Positions 44,541 to 57,310 of a stretch of 64,000 bases of DNA are shown piece after piece; positions within the stretch are counted from its first letter, which is position 1, and each line of letters starts with the position of its first letter. The notes beneath the pieces are model-generated. The model saw only the letters and a list, made by a program, of their open reading frames with translations, did no database searches and had not been told where the DNA came from. The translations under genes were made by a program, and so were the position numbers. The DNA is from Alligator mississippiensis. Taxonomy: Eukaryota > Chordata > Crocodylia > Alligatoridae. Location of the stretch: assembly GCF_030867095.1 (NCBI RefSeq), contig NC_081824.1, positions 252,093,956 through 252,157,955 on the forward strand, written 5' to 3'.

Positions 44541-45739
44541 GCTAAAATTCAATATTAAATATTTTACATGAATACAAATTTCAAAATTGCAGCTTTTCTC
44601 ACAAAAAAGGAAATCTGGTCCTAGTCGAGCTCAGTTAACTTACTTCCTGACTGTTCTTTTTCTTAGCCTTGTTTATTCATGTAAACCACTTATAATTTAT
44701 TTTATACCCAAACAACAATATTGAACTTAAAAAATCCCCAAGCTCAGTGTACTGTCTTCATACTAAACCTGATCCTTTCAAAAAGCAACACAAAATACTC
44801 TAAGACCTGTTCCTCTTTCATTGCCACCTTCCCTGCCCAAACCTGGGTATCTATATACTAAAATACAAAGCTAAAAGGAATTGCTTCAAGATAGATTCAC
44901 ACCCATTCCAAGGCCGGGGTGCCAACTCATTTATGCATCAAATATGACATGCCAACTACTCTTTCTCTAATACTCCTCTGTCTTCCTCTTGCCCAACTCT
45001 TCTTTCATTTTTAAGAAATACAGCCTCAGGACACTCAGGCTGAAATTTAAGCGGCCACTGAAAAAGCCACAGGTGAGGTACTTAGACAATAGCAAGTTTA
45101 TCATTTTCTACAGTGCACTTTTAAAACAGGAAGCAAACTGGCATAACTTCATTGTCTCTGACCCTTGTCCTTTGGGCTGTCTGCCATACAGTACAGTTTT
45201 TCTCCAGCCACAGAAGATGTCTGTATCTTCTCCATACCTCCTTAGCTTATGGGCAGTCCCAAATCAGGCTTTCATTTGATTCATCTTCAGCACATGTTAG
45301 CCTGATGCATGTTGGACATATGTTCAGCCTACAGCTGTACTACATTGCATTCATTAGCAGCATCTGTTGAGCTACCAGCCAGTTTAATCCCGATGCTCCT
45401 TCTAGAGCTCCTTCTGGAACACCTATATCCATACTGCTTTAACACTACTGCCAGGGAGCATACCCACTGACCTCAGCCTGTCTCTGGCCCTTACCATCGT
45501 GCCCAGACTGTGTTGACTTAGGATGACTGCCAGATCTTGATTATTTATCTCACACTTATTCCAGAGCTTTTCCAGCCTCTGATAGAACCATGGCACCCAC
45601 CAGGCCCATGGAGGTGTCATGGGCTCTATGTACACTTGCCAATGCCACAACAGTTCCCCAGCAAAGCAATGTATAAAACATACAATCTTAGATCCTCTTC
45701 CCACTGCCATACTACAATACAAACTCAAACATTTGCCCT
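44541..45739. other. Unassigned spacer
   Basis: Nothing recognised. Confidence 0.4.
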
Positions 45740-45860
45740 GCAGAAACAGTGTCTCCTGATTCGATTTGGATTTGGAGATTCGGCTACCAAATTGGGCTGA
45801 TCTCTGCCGAATCGAATCAGGGACTGAAGCTTCACACAGGCCTACTAGCCACATAAAGGT
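45740..45860. repeat. GATTCGAATC-rich dispersed repeat, copy 2
   Basis: CCTGATTCGATTTGGATTTG, GAGATTCGGC and GCCGAATCGAATCAGG words with the same closing phrase (CACAGGCCTACTAGC) as 11255-11400. Confidence 0.5.
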
Positions 45861-48189
45861 CCTGATAAAAAAAAAACAAAAAACTTTAGCTGTTTCTAGC
45901 ATTCCCTCTCCCTTTGCTTCTATCAAACTGGTCATAATGTCCTACTGTCCTCAATTGATTGAAAAAGCTGGATCATTCCTCCCCTTCTTCCACCCAGGAT
46001 AGGGACATTTACTTCTGACATTTTCCTCTAATCCACAAGCCAATCTGATTTTTCACCTTCTTTATATCCTTTGTTACTTCCAGGCCTAGTGCTGCCTGCT
46101 TGTGTACCTTTTTCTCTTTGGCTTACCTCTGGCAAGCATATAAAAAAATAGCTTTCGATCTGACTTTGACATTGGTCCACCATTGTGCTATGCTCATGTG
46201 CTTTTCTTTCAGATTTCTCCTCCTGGAGCTCCTTATATTCTTCTTGTATTGCCTTTCCCCCAGGAGGCTAACATTCAGTTTCAAGAGCCCTTTCCCATGA
46301 CTTATTTAACATCCCATCTCTCTTTTCATTTTTAATAAACACTGGTTAAAAAAAAATATACTGGTGTTACCTCTGCACTTTGCACTTTTCACCCCAAAGG
46401 GATGAATGAAACGTCTGTCTGGAACCATGTTTTCCCAGTAGGGTCAAGATACGTGAAAACTCCCTGCTGCCCCACAGACCTTCTTAACAGTGTCTAACAG
46501 ATTGTCGCTGATCAGCCTCCTCAGAGTTGTGGAGGATCTGTCTTATCCTTCTTCTCCTGTCCTCTTCCTTGGCTAAACTATTGAATTCCCCAATGGGGAT
46601 TATAGGATTTGTGTTTGGTGTACACTACCCCAATTCTGAAAAAAGACACACCTTGTCTCTCTTTCAGGAAGCACATAAACATCAGTACAAACTCCTCCTT
46701 GCCCACCTCACCTGTGGCTGGTAGCACTCAGCCAGCCACAATCTCTAACCACCTTAGGAAATGCACATGCAGCCCTTTCAAGAGGATGACCACCCCCCAC
46801 AGACTTGTTTTCAATGGTTTCTGAAACCAAGAGTACTCCCACCCTTAATCTTGCACTTTTCTCCTTGCACACCTCCCCTTCCCCCCCACTGCTGATTGGT
46901 GGAGGGGCTCTGCTGCTCGCCCCTGATTGGGGGGAGGTGATCCCACATTTGCGCTTCCTGCCATGCATGTATGGCAAGGCAGGAAGCATGATTGTAGGGA
47001 TCGTACATCAAATATCATCACACCTTGACTTGCACATCTGCCAGGGCCCCTACTTTCAATAAATGGTGTTTTGGTTCTGTGTTCTGTCTCTGATTTTTTG
47101 ATCAGACTACCAAATAACAGAAATGGAATAACTGCATAAGGAAAGGTTCCCACTGAGTGCTTAACTGGCTGTTTGCCTATATAATTACCTTAGCTGTATG
47201 CACAAATGGGGCAGCTTTGTGTGCAAATTAAAAGTGTACAGTTCTGGAAATGTGTCTCTGTGTGTCTGGGAACAGCTCAGCAACCTGTGAGCAGAGGCAT
47301 TACTCCTTCTCTGTATGGAAGTGCTCCCTTCTGCCTTGCCCCCTCTGATCTTCCTCCAAACAGCCCTGCAGGGAAAACTATTTCATTTTTTGTTTTGCGT
47401 TCCCTACACTCCGAACGTGTGAGAGAGAAAAAATGACAGCTCAGCCTTCCGGATCCTGCATGTCAAATGCCTGGGGCTGTGATGAAATATAGATCTACCT
47501 TCTGCCGGACATTGCTCTCAGGTGGTTTTCTATGCACTTGAGGCAAAAGCTGACAGCGTCCAAGGCTCACAGGAGAAACCTGGGCTTGGAGAAGAGCTGT
47601 ATTGTGGCTTAGCTAACCTGTCTCCCGCAGGCCTCATACAGATATGATATTCATTAGGGAGCACCAAGACTTCCGGAGCACAATGATCAAATAAAATGAT
47701 TAGGTACAGACCTTACCAAGGGCCCTGACTGACAAATCAATTCCTGTACTTGCTTATCTGTAGCCACCATTGATGTGTCCGACCTGCAAAGCGCTGCACT
47801 CTTCTCTCATTTTGAGATTCATCTTTAGGTGGTTATGATAGTCTTGCAGGCTCAGTCTCTTCCCTCCATTCTGACCTCATTAAAGTCAGCAGGGCTGGGT
47901 GGGAGCAACAGGACAAGAAACTGACCTTCTCATTCTTAAGAGGAAGAAGGTTGCAATGACATCTACAGGATATTGCTCAGTAAGTTTTGAACTCTCCCAT
48001 GCCGAGACAGCTAATGAGAACATCCCAAACGGCAGCACTAACGACTGCCTGTTCCAGGTGTTTCACTGTGCTTGGGGGATGCTCTGCTACATGGTTGTTG
48101 CCAGCTAGAAAATATGACTGAGGGGATGCATACTAGAAGGTTATAAAATCATGAATGGCATGGAGAAAGTAAATAAGGATTTACTGTTT
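45861..48189. other. Unassigned spacer, possible conserved noncoding sequence
   Basis: No exon supported. About 47630-47830 is a repeat-free, balanced-composition stretch that could be a conserved regulatory element; this needs alignment. Confidence 0.3.
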
Positions 48190-48680
48190 CTTTCTTTCAG
48201 AATATGATGTCATCATTGGCAGTCCCTTGATACAAGGATGACAGTCTTCCCATGAATAGGGAAGTCATTGGTGAGTCCACATTGGCTGGAGGAGGCCAAT
48301 CCAAGATCTACAAGTTGAATTACAGATGTAGCAAATAGTTCCAGGAGGAAAGGGTGGATCCTGGTGACACTGGGGCACAGCTCTTTCCCTTTGTATGTCT
48401 CATCTGTCCACCTCCATAGTGAGGCAAGTTTGCTCAAAATGATCAGTGCCTTGTTATACATCATGGTGCAACTGGGATAATTCAGTGCTTGAGTGTCCTA
48501 GGTATTGATGTTAATATTGCATTTCTTCAGGTTGGCCTTCAAGATGTGCTTGAATTACTTCTTTTGCCCACCTTTAGAGTGGTGACCATCAGTCATTTGG
48601 TAGCATAGGACCAGTTTTGGGAGCTGGTTGTCAGGCATTCTTAGGACATGTCTTATCCAATAGACCATGGTGGTATTAGC
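48190..48680 (-). mobile_element. Non-LTR retrotransposon 3' fragment
   Basis: Reverse strand. Near 48690-48560 it encodes VYWIRHVLRMPDNQLPKLVL and GHHSKGGQKK, a LINE C-terminal motif (RWxGHVxRMPDxRLPKQxLY). After a frame change it shows ICYICNSTCRSWIGL (about 48340-48295), a cysteine-bearing end motif, and a terminal GATGTCATCAT tail. It is not CR1; I do not name the clade. Confidence 0.65.
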
Positions 48681-49289
48681 TGACTTTACTGCTGGGTCTG
48701 TTCTGCCACTAGGGGGCTGGTCTGAGCCCAGCCCCAGGGCTTCTGGCTGCAACCATCTCCTGGCCAGGGCTGGGAAGCAGGCTGCTCTCTGGCAGGCCCT
48801 AGCTGCCTGCTATAAAAGCCAGCAGCCACTTCATGCCTTTGGGCACACCGTATAGAAGCCTGGTGGGTCCTGTCCAATCCCCAGGACCACTGCAGGCCTT
48901 GTGTGTCTCCCTGGGCAGAACACAGGCTACCTCTGCCTGACCTGTCCCCTCTCTTGAGCTGCTGCTTGGCCACAGGTGAGTGTCACAAAGGGCTGCAGCT
49001 TGCTGCACCCCTTGCCCAGCCCTGAGATCCCCCCGGAGCTGCTGCATGGATGTCTCTGGCAGCAGGGCCAGCACCTGATCCCTGCTGCTGCTCACCCCCC
49101 CAGCAGTATCTTCTGTGCTTGCAGGTCCTGGGGTGAAATGCCTCTTCCACATGGCACTGCTAGCAGCTGTCTAGGGCTGGCATCACAGGAACAGCCACAC
49201 TGGGGCCCGGAGAGCAGGCATAGAACATCACGTCCTCATCATCCTCCCAGTCGAGCCCTGAACCCACCTGTGTGTGCACACCTGTGCTG

Positions 49290-49520
49290 ACCACCTGGGC
49301 CCCCAACTGGACCTGGGAGGAAGTTGGCAACTTCATGGCAATCTGGGGCAGTGCCCAGGTGCTGAGGCAGTTTGAGCAGGGCGCGCACTTGAACACACAC
49401 ATCTATGAGGTCCTGTTGGATGGCATGCCTGGGGCACTCCCAATCAGTGCAGCTGTGCCACAATAAGGTCAAGACCTTGTGGGCACAGTGGATGGCTGTG
49501 ACCAATTACAGTTATTGGTC
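49290..49520 (+). pseudogene. Myb/SANT-like DNA-binding domain relic
   Basis: Reads TWEEVGNFMAIWGSAQVLRQ then FEQGAHLNTHIYEVLLDGMP, matching the start of the Myb/SANT-like domain of Harbinger-associated proteins (WT-x-E-x3-FL-x-IWGE, then helix 2 with YE-x-L or YEVLLDGM). The reading frame is then lost, although KVKTLWAQWMAVTNYSYW in another frame fits helix 3. It is followed at about 49538 by an unrelated repeat. Confidence 0.55.
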
Positions 49521-49537
49521 CAGTTGTGCCTGTAAGG

Positions 49538-49640
49538 TAGGGGCAGGCAAAATACATCCCATGGGCCAGATCCGGCCTGCCAGGCACTTTCATCTGGCCT
49601 GCAAGTACCCACCAATAGATTGTACCCTGCTCAGCCCTTC
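49538..49640. mobile_element. hAT-like repeat start
   Basis: GGGGCAGGCAAAATACATCC and CATGGGCCAGATCCGGCCTG match a widespread vertebrate DNA-transposon-derived repeat (GGGCAAACTACGGCCC class). It appears inserted in the Harbinger-type fossil. Its right end is unclear. Confidence 0.45.
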
Positions 49641-50254
49641 CACCCATAAGGGTGGGAGCAAGGCACTCATGTATACACCCACTCCCAACATACCCTATTG
49701 TGCCTCACTCCCACTGTCTTGGGTGGAAGGGCCCAGCCCTGCCAGCAGCAGCTTCCAGGCAGGACTGCTGCTGCTGCTGGTGCAGCTGCTCCGAGGAAAA
49801 CTTCTTGGCTTCCCTGGCATCCTGCTCACTCTGGGCAGCCAGTAGGGAAGCAGTGAGGGTGTAGACAGGGGTGGGGTGGGTCGGGGGCAGGGGGAGCTAC
49901 AGCTGGGTGGAAGCATGGAGCATGGGGCTGGGGATGGTGGCAGCATGGAGCTCAGCTAGGCAGAGTGTGGGTGTGAGGGAGGGTGGCAGGGGAAGCCCTC
50001 GACCTCACCCTCAGCACAGCCCTAGACCCCACTATGAGGAGCGCCTGGCAATGTTGCCACCGGCTGCCAGCAGCACTGGCTCCTCCTGGGGGGGGGAAGG
50101 GGCAGGGGGGCTGGCCAGGTGCTGGCCCACCTTGAACCATGGTCCATGGACACTGGGTGCAGCCAGTCGCCCTTGCTGATGAGGAGGTCTGTGCCAAGCT
50201 GCCAGCCCCACTAGCCGAGGACACATGGTAAGTCCTGCACTGGGGGCAGGGCCC

Positions 50255-50345
50255 TTCCAGGCCCTGCCCCTGCCCCTGCCCCCAGTCCCAGCCCCTGCCC
50301 CCTGCCCCCAGTCCCAGCCCCTGCCCCCTGCCCCCACTCCCTGCC
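50255..50345. repeat. C-rich minisatellite
   Basis: Repeats of CCCCAGTCCCAGCCCCTGCC, about 26 bp per unit, after a short (CCCCTG)n run. Strong strand asymmetry (C-rich on plus). Confidence 0.8.
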
Positions 50346-51369
50346 TGGCCTTCTAAAACTCCCCTGGCCCTGGGTCCACCCCCCTCCACAGCACGCAGAG
50401 AAGTGGGACACATTTCAGAACTTTATTTAGCAACCTGTGTCCCCACAGCTGGGTGGGCATGGGCCTCTCACACCTTGAGAAAGGTATTGATGCTGGCAGT
50501 GATGTCCTCCTTAGCAATGCAGGGGGAAGGGACATGTAGTGCTGCCACAGGTAGCCCTCCAGGCGCCAACAGAGGTTGTGGGGCAGCCCAGGCTTGCCCC
50601 CATGCCATCATAGCTCAGAGTCCTGAACCAGCAGCACAAGTATGCCTGGAGCATGAGGAGGATCATCATTGGCAGGGTGTAGTGGCTCATGCACCCTCAG
50701 CTTGCACAAACAGCTCATCATACACCACCCCAGGGCACACACAGCTCAGGGCACAGCAGCAGCATGGAGGGGGCTGGGCCTGGGCTGCCTCCCTGGAGAA
50801 GCCTCCAGTGGGGAGGGGAGGGGCATGGCCAGCCCGTGACCCCAGTTGTCTGGGAGCTCTGTGCACCCCAAGTTTGGGCGTTGTGGGCTTAATGGCAGCA
50901 CAGCGGGGGGCGGGAGGGGGGGTGTGGGCTGCAGGGGCACAAGCAAGGAGCAGGTTCTGGAACTACAGCAGCAGGTGCTGCCAGCAACCTGACCTGCCCT
51001 GGGAAGGGGGCAGGGTAGGCAGGCTGTCTGCGGCCAGTACCCAGTGAGGTACCAGCCCCAGCGAGCAAGCAGAGATGGGAGGTTCAACCAGTGGATGCCT
51101 GGACTCAGGCATGCCAGCTGACTTACCATGGTTCCTGGGCACTCATGCACAGCCAACCCCCGATCTGAAGCCAGGCAGCATATAGCCAGCCCCTGGTGCA
51201 GAGCATCTTATCTCTGAAATGTTGCAAACTCTCACAAAAGGCTTCAGTCTCTTGTCTCTGCAGGGCCAACATCTGGATGTGGGGGAAAGCCCCCAGCCCC
51301 AGAGGGGATGTGGGCTCTGAGTCACCACCACCCAGCACTGGAGCCATCTGGATGAGCCAGCTGTACCTG

Positions 51370-51640
51370 TGGCACACACTAGATAGGACAGTCCTGCTCC
51401 AGTGGCTGGTGGTAGTGGCAGAGGAATGGGAGGCATGGGAGCAGGCCTGGCGGGTGGAGGAGGTCACCCAGGAGAATTCCCAGATGGAGGGGATTGGGCA
51501 CAGCAGGAGCACTGGGCCCTGGAGTGGGAGCATATTGAGCTGTTTTGGCAGCAGGTGGCTCTCCAGGCCCAGGAAGTGGAGGCCAAGGATGCCAACTACC
51601 AGACCCTGGACACTCTCCTGGGCCTGGTGGTCATGTCCAT
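51370..51640 (+). pseudogene. C-terminal part of the Myb/SANT-like gene relic
   Basis: AEEWEAWEQAWRVEE and, in the next frame, ALEWEHIELFWQQVALQAQE resemble the acidic, coiled-coil C-terminus of Harbinger Myb-like proteins (ERRW-x-E-E-x-FW-x2-F-x-QAQA). Frame disturbed. Confidence 0.45.
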
Positions 51641-52740
51641 GACCCCCGCTGCCTGGCTCCCATCCATGGCCTTGCAGGGCCCCTATGTCCCACCCCCTGC
51701 CCCAGAACAGGTCCCTACCTGGGCTTGGCAAGAGGTCCTCCAGCACCTCCTGCCCACAGGAGCCCTGGCTGGGCCCCTGCCCCAGACTCGCCACCATCTA
51801 CTTGGGCCTGGCCCTGCCACTCACCCCACACCACACACTTGAGGACCTGGACATGCCTTACAGGAATGCTGGATCTACACTGGGGCAGCCAGAAGGGGAG
51901 TCACCCACCCTTGAGTAGCACTGTAACAGATGGCTGCAGCACAAGGCTGCCACCCACTGGGGTTTCTGTGGCCCCTGCAGGGCAATGACCCAAAGCTTGG
52001 GTGCTGAGCACCTGTCCCCGGGTTCTGCCAGCTAGGCCCCTGCCTAGGCCCCCCACTCTGGGACAGAAAAACAGAGACATTGTAAATAGTTTTGACATTG
52101 TAAGTGTGTTTTGTATTGTTGGTGGATGGGAAGGGTGGTGGAGGGGCTCTGTTTGTTGAGTGGGGAGGTATGAGGGTGGGATTTTTTAGGGAAATAAAGC
52201 TTTTTTGTTTCAAACAGGTACCTAGCTGGGAGTGGATAGGGGGTAGAGGGTGTGTGGGTGAGGGGGCAGGTGGGCTGGAGTGGGGAGTGCAGGAGGAGGG
52301 GGTCGACCAGGGCCTTCTGCACCCAGTGCCCTGGTCCCCACTGGTTCATGTGCAGCTCTCCTGGGGCCTGGGCAGGGGGGACCTGCTGGGGCCAGCAGGG
52401 CCAGCAGGGCCAGCACTGTGGCCAACAGAAGCACAGGGGGCTGGTCATTGCTACCAGGGGTAGGGCTGGAACAGCAGGGAGCTGGGCATTGCTGGCAGTG
52501 GCGGGGCAGGGGCAAGGGCTGGAGCAGCCATGGTGTGGGGAGGCAGGGGAGGCAAGGAGAGAGCTGCTGCATGCTGCCCCTGCACTGGGCACACAGCTCC
52601 TGGGCAGGGAAGGGGTTGGCCACGGATCAAAGTGCGAGGCTATTTTTCCAAGATGGTTGCCAAATGCTGGCCGATAGGGCTGGACCATGGAGCTCCCTCT
52701 GGTGGCCACAGGGACACATGGCAGGGCTGGAGAGACTAGA

Positions 52741-52850
52741 CACTAAATTTAGTGCCAAGTCTCTGCATGTTCAGATACCTGCCAAAAATCGCTAAGCTAA
52801 TGCGCAGTAAATTTAGTTGTAACTAATTACACGTAGAGACGTGTCCTATG
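52741..52850. mobile_element. Foldback MITE-type end, TGCGCAGTAAATTTAG
   Basis: CACTAAATTTAGTG palindrome (52741-52754), AATGCGCAGTAAATTTAG, and ACACGTAGAGACGTGTCC. Same word family as 473-668 and 34875-35030. It is either the right end of the Harbinger-type fossil or a separate MITE. Confidence 0.55.
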
Positions 52851-52974
52851 TTTACTTTTTTGGGAAGGTGACAATATAGATGGAAAAGAGTATTGGTCAT
52901 TCATATCTCCTTGCTTGACTCCAGTTCTAATAGTGAAAGGGTCTATTGCCGATCCTCATAATAATCCCCACAAT

Positions 52975-53345
52975 ATAAAAATGAGGGGCTTAACAATTAA
53001 ATTATTGAGAAGCAGAAGTTCTTTTTCACATAGCATGTAACTAACTTGTGGAACTTATTACCACAAGGTAATTTAACTAGGTTCAAAAGAAGTTTGGACA
53101 AATTTATGGAGGGCAAGTCCATTAGTGGGTATTAAACATGACAATTGGGGCTGCAATCTCTAATTTACAACCTCCCAGGCCTCTGGATGCTGGAAGCTGT
53201 AAGGAAAGAGGGGCAGGGGACATCAATCTGACCATACCCTGCATAAATGCTCTTCTCTTCCCCACTCTGCTACTATGAGACACAGGACACTGGGCTAGAG
53301 GGACCTGTGGTCTGACCCAGTATGACAGCTCTTACGTTCTTAAGC
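52975..53345 (+). mobile_element. CR1/L3-type LINE 3' end
   Basis: Decayed ORF end (AACTTGTGGAACTTATTACC, the common LVELIT stretch) and a 3' tail with GGCTAGAGGGACCTGTGGTC, TGACCCAGTATGACAGCTCT and TACGTTCTTA. Forward orientation, old. Confidence 0.75.
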
Positions 53346-56300
53346 CTGTTCACCATCAGTTGTGCAGTATCCACTCTTCAGTTTAAGAAGCAGACGTTTG
53401 GTGAGATGGTCAGTCCTGATAAAAGGCTTTTGTCACCCACAGCACATGAGTCACTTGTGGAACTCAGAGCCACAAGATATCACTGTGGCCAATGGCTGCA
53501 TAGGGCTTGGAAGCGGATTAGATATTTGTGTGGACAACACCTAAAGCTCTATTCACATATACTGAACAATAATCCAGTTTAGGCAGGGAATAAAACCCCC
53601 TCAGTATCCAGGCCTGAAGAATACCTTTACCCATTAGGGTAGGAGGAGACCTTCCCTGAGAGGCAGGTTATCCCAGACCTGCCTCTTGCAGGATTTCTCG
53701 CCACCTTCCTCTGAAGCAGCTGTTTCGGGCCACTGTCAGAGACAGCTATGGGACACACAGAACCACAGCTCTCCTTTAGTCTGTTCCTAGTTGATCATGC
53801 TGCACCCCCTGACAGCTCTGAGTATTTCAGGGCAGGCCAGCACCCTCTTCCACAACCCCAGAGCCCCTGTTTTACACCAATTTACCACAATACAGCCTCT
53901 TGTAGGTCCTTTCTAACTACAGAGATGAATAAAGAATTATTATCATTATGGTGATGAATAATAATTACTAATATTTTAATAATATTAAAATTAAGCGGGG
54001 GGAACCTGTGTGGTGAAGGTCTAGGGGCTGCATATGCATACCTCTCCTGCCTGTCTTTGTGTGTTGGTACATATGGTCTCAATGGATGCAGAGTGGAAGC
54101 AGCCCTGGTTTGTAGGTCCCCAATGGCCAGGTTTGTGTTTGTGTACTGGGAGAGTTAATGAGAACAGACTGCCTTTCTTTCCCTCCATTCCCCAATCCCA
54201 TCTGTTCAAACAAAAGGCTGAAAGGGAGAGAGAGCTGAGACCCTGCTGGTCAAGAGGGGAGGGATAATAACACATATCCTTGGGCTACATTTCAGCACAT
54301 GCAATCCTTTTCATGCTGTGCTAAAGCTTTTATTCAGGCAAGAGAAAGAACCACCGATATGGAGTAAGTTGCTTTCTTTTTTTTATTGAAATAAAAAAGG
54401 CTGCATCAGGCCTGAAGGATGCTATGTTCCTTTCCATCCACAGAACATTTATAAAGCGGGATTGTCTAACCAGGAGTCTAAAGCATCCCTGATATAGAAA
54501 CTGCTGTCAGGGTGTAGTGGGTGACATATGCAGAGGGGTTGGGGATGGCTTAGAAAGTCAATTTTCACCATGTTTGCACATGGTAACAGTTCCAGATCCA
54601 TGTAATTAACAATACATCAAAAGGGTGTGAAGGAAGATATATTCCTCTCTACCTTGGGGACTTGGTGGGTACTTTGCAATTCATGGTAACCCCCCATTCA
54701 CGTATTTATCATTATGGTCATGCCAAACAACTCATTTGAAGATCAAAACAGCTTTCTCTGGGACTGTTACAGCAAGAACAGTGAGAGAGATGGCACCTAG
54801 GATCCCAGAGCGGATATAGAGTGCGATAGAAGGAAATAATGTGCTACGAGGCTTTGCTGGCCTGCTGGTCTATGGCAGCCGTTACGGAGCAGTCATAATG
54901 GTTTACGAGAGAAAAATAGTCTCAAATGCCATTAGTTTAATGCTTCATAATGTCATTGTATCTGTTTTAAATGCAATCACAGAACTCAGGGGACACAGAG
55001 GTTTAAAATAAAAGGAAGGAAGAGAGTTTTCAGAAAAGTAATGGCAAGGGGTTTGGAGAAATGGGGTCTTTGCAGAACAGGGAAGTGGGAATCAGTGATT
55101 TCTTTTGTCAAGTGGGCAACACATGAGAAATAATCTGGTGGCAGTAAAACACACTCCCAATAAGAAGAAACTACACCCTCTTTGTAGTAAATACACCAGA
55201 AGGACAAGCTCAAGGGCAGGTGCAGCAGGTGGAGATTCAGAGCGCACAAGACTTGGTGCAGGTCAAGATGTTTGAAAAATTAAGAGTCTAAGCGTAGTGC
55301 AATGTAAGTACCTGTCTTGCTTGTAAGAGCCTCCCCCCCCCCCCCCCCCAAAAAAAAAAAAAATGCTTATCAGTGCTTTGAAATCCCAGCAGGCACATAA
55401 ATATGCTTCTCAGAATCTAACTGATACTCTTATGTTTGGAAATCTTGGTCATGGTCAACTGCAACTTTCTACGTGTTTCTGTTCGTGTCTGTGTTGTATG
55501 TGTGTATGATAGATACATAAACTGAACCATCCAGAAAATGAAATGAACCAGAAACACACAGAAAATTAGAAGGTTGAGCTGGAGGTTGAAGCTGACTAGG
55601 CCAGCCCAAGAGAAGTACAAAAAAAAATCCCAAACAAACAGCAAAAATGGTAAACTATAGAGATTTAGAATTTCTTTGTAACCCTCTTAGATACCAATCC
55701 TAAACACCAATGGAGCTGTTGCTCATATATGAAATTCTCTACTCTCTGGCACATTGGGGTGCCATTTACACCTATGGAAATTGGTTGTAAAGTGTTATTA
55801 AAGGATGATTGTTCATTCCCAGTGTTTTACCCTTCATTTTGCATGGGTGCAATTAAACACTATACAGAGGACTGAAGAATCCCACCATTCCCCATCTGGA
55901 CCAAGGCCCTTTAATTCTAATCCCAATGCAAGGGAATAATTTAGCTTTACCCTACCATTCCCTCACCCTTGGCTCAGATTGCAGAGGCTAATCTAATTTA
56001 GAAGGTTTCTCTGAGCAAATACCTCCTCCCTATCTCTAAACATAATCAAATGGAGGATCTATCTAATATGGAAAGTGCTCAGGATGGCACTTGTCTTGTA
56101 CATCATTCAAATGCAGACCCCAGGAGCCTGGGTTTACCATGTGTGCTATTGATATATTATCCCTACATGCCTTGGCTGAATTCATCCATCAAGCAACCAG
56201 GAGAGGTGACTTCTGGGGATTAATGATCTGGTGGCTGATGTGTGAGGTTGAAAGGAGACAGGATGAAGGGATCATGGCAGTTTTGAACATACTGAAGGGA

Positions 56301-56559
56301 TAGAAGCCTGAATATTATGGATCTAGATAGACAGCTAGACAGAAAGACAAGCAGACTTTTTAGAATTTTATTAGACCTTTGTTATAGAAATGTCAAAAAT
56401 AAAAAAGGTATATAAGAAGTATATATGGCCCCACAAGGGGTTAGGCATGAAAGCACTCATCAGTCAAACTCACATCATAATTAAAAGATTGAAACCCCTC
56501 CCTACCCTTTCCTGAAACCCTTTGCATAGTCATACTTGGGGACTAGCTGACCAGAGTGC
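53346..56559. other. Unassigned spacer, possible conserved noncoding sequence
   Basis: No exon supported. A poly-C/poly-A tract lies at 55333-55363. About 54890-54990 (TTAATGCTTCATAATGTCAT) has the look of conserved noncoding DNA, an impression only. Confidence 0.35.
55333..55363. repeat. Poly-C then poly-A tract
   Basis: About 17 C followed directly by about 14 A. Confidence 0.9.
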
Positions 56560-57310
56560 TCCTTTGATTGCTCAGCATGACACAGATTTGCCTGTGTTCT
56601 GTTGTACGGTGAAGTGCCCAAGCTCAAAGAAGCAATGCATCTGGATCAGGAATTGAAAGGAGTGGAAGGTGTCATCAGTGTTGGACCCTGAGATCCTGCT
56701 GTTCTTTAGGGTGGCTATCTTGACCTGGCACTGGACAGCCAAGGGGAGCGTGACCTGCCTAGCCAATTTCCTGCAGTGTCAGGCCACCATACAACAGAAC
56801 ACAGACAAATCTGTGGACAATGGTCAGCTAGACCCAAAGCGTGACTATATAAAGGGTTGTGGGAAAGGGTGGGAATACACTGTATATTTGCTCCAAGTCT
56901 AGTGCACCAGAGTGGGTGCTGAGGGTGCCAAAGAGCAGTTGCAGCTGGGAGCAATCAGAGAAGGCATGGAAGAAGATCTTCTCCACCTTATCCTCACAGA
57001 AGGGGCAAACCATGAACACTGATGGATCTAAGTGGCAGACAAAGGTGCCAGTGGCCAAGACCCCATGCAGCAGTTGCCAGTTGTCTTCATGATGGGCAGC
57101 TTATACAGGATGTGTCAGGCTGGGCAGATTTGTTATAGTGCTCCTGCCTTTATGTTGTGTTGAATGGGTGGTGAGGACACATGCATGGCGCACCTGGATT
57201 GTACATGTGTACAGAGTTTTTCTAGATAGGATCTCAATGCAGATCCCACCGCTACTCTTTTTTGGGCCTGGGGAGGGACAGCAGCCCTTTTCCCCAGTCA
57301 TCTATGTCTG
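56560..57310 (-). mobile_element. Tx1/L1-like LINE C-terminal fragment
   Basis: Reverse strand. NWQLLHGVLATGTFVCHL (split frames), then MVCPFCEDKVEKIFFHAFSD and CSQLQLLFGTL form the zinc-finger domain that ends L1/Tx1-type reverse transcriptases (WxLLHG, CPFC, HxFxxC). Further on VQCQVKIATLKNSRISGS fits the LAKLAI-x-K/R motif of the Tx1 C-terminus. The reverse transcriptase itself is absent. Old, with frame changes. Confidence 0.65.

Larger units (their letters stand above)
48690..52740 (+). mobile_element. PIF/Harbinger-type fossil, GC-rich
   Basis: A GC-rich block of about 4 kb that starts and stops sharply. It contains a decayed Myb/SANT-like gene (49290-49520 and 51370-51640) of the type that accompanies Harbinger transposases. 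A CTATAAAAGCC TATA-like word (48810) and a donor-acceptor pair (CCACAGGTGAGT at 48971, TGTGCTTGCAG at 49124) precede it. I could not find the DDE transposase. The right end may be the ACGTAGAGACGTGTCC region at 52741-52850. The left terminal repeat is not visible. Confidence 0.5.

Noticed and set aside
49952-50413. Glycine-rich protein on the reverse strand
   Set aside because: Translation of the C-rich minisatellite at 50255-50345.
50403-51047. 214-codon open frame as a gene
   Set aside because: GC-rich DNA gives long chance frames on both strands here, and none of the overlapping frames shows a recognisable domain.
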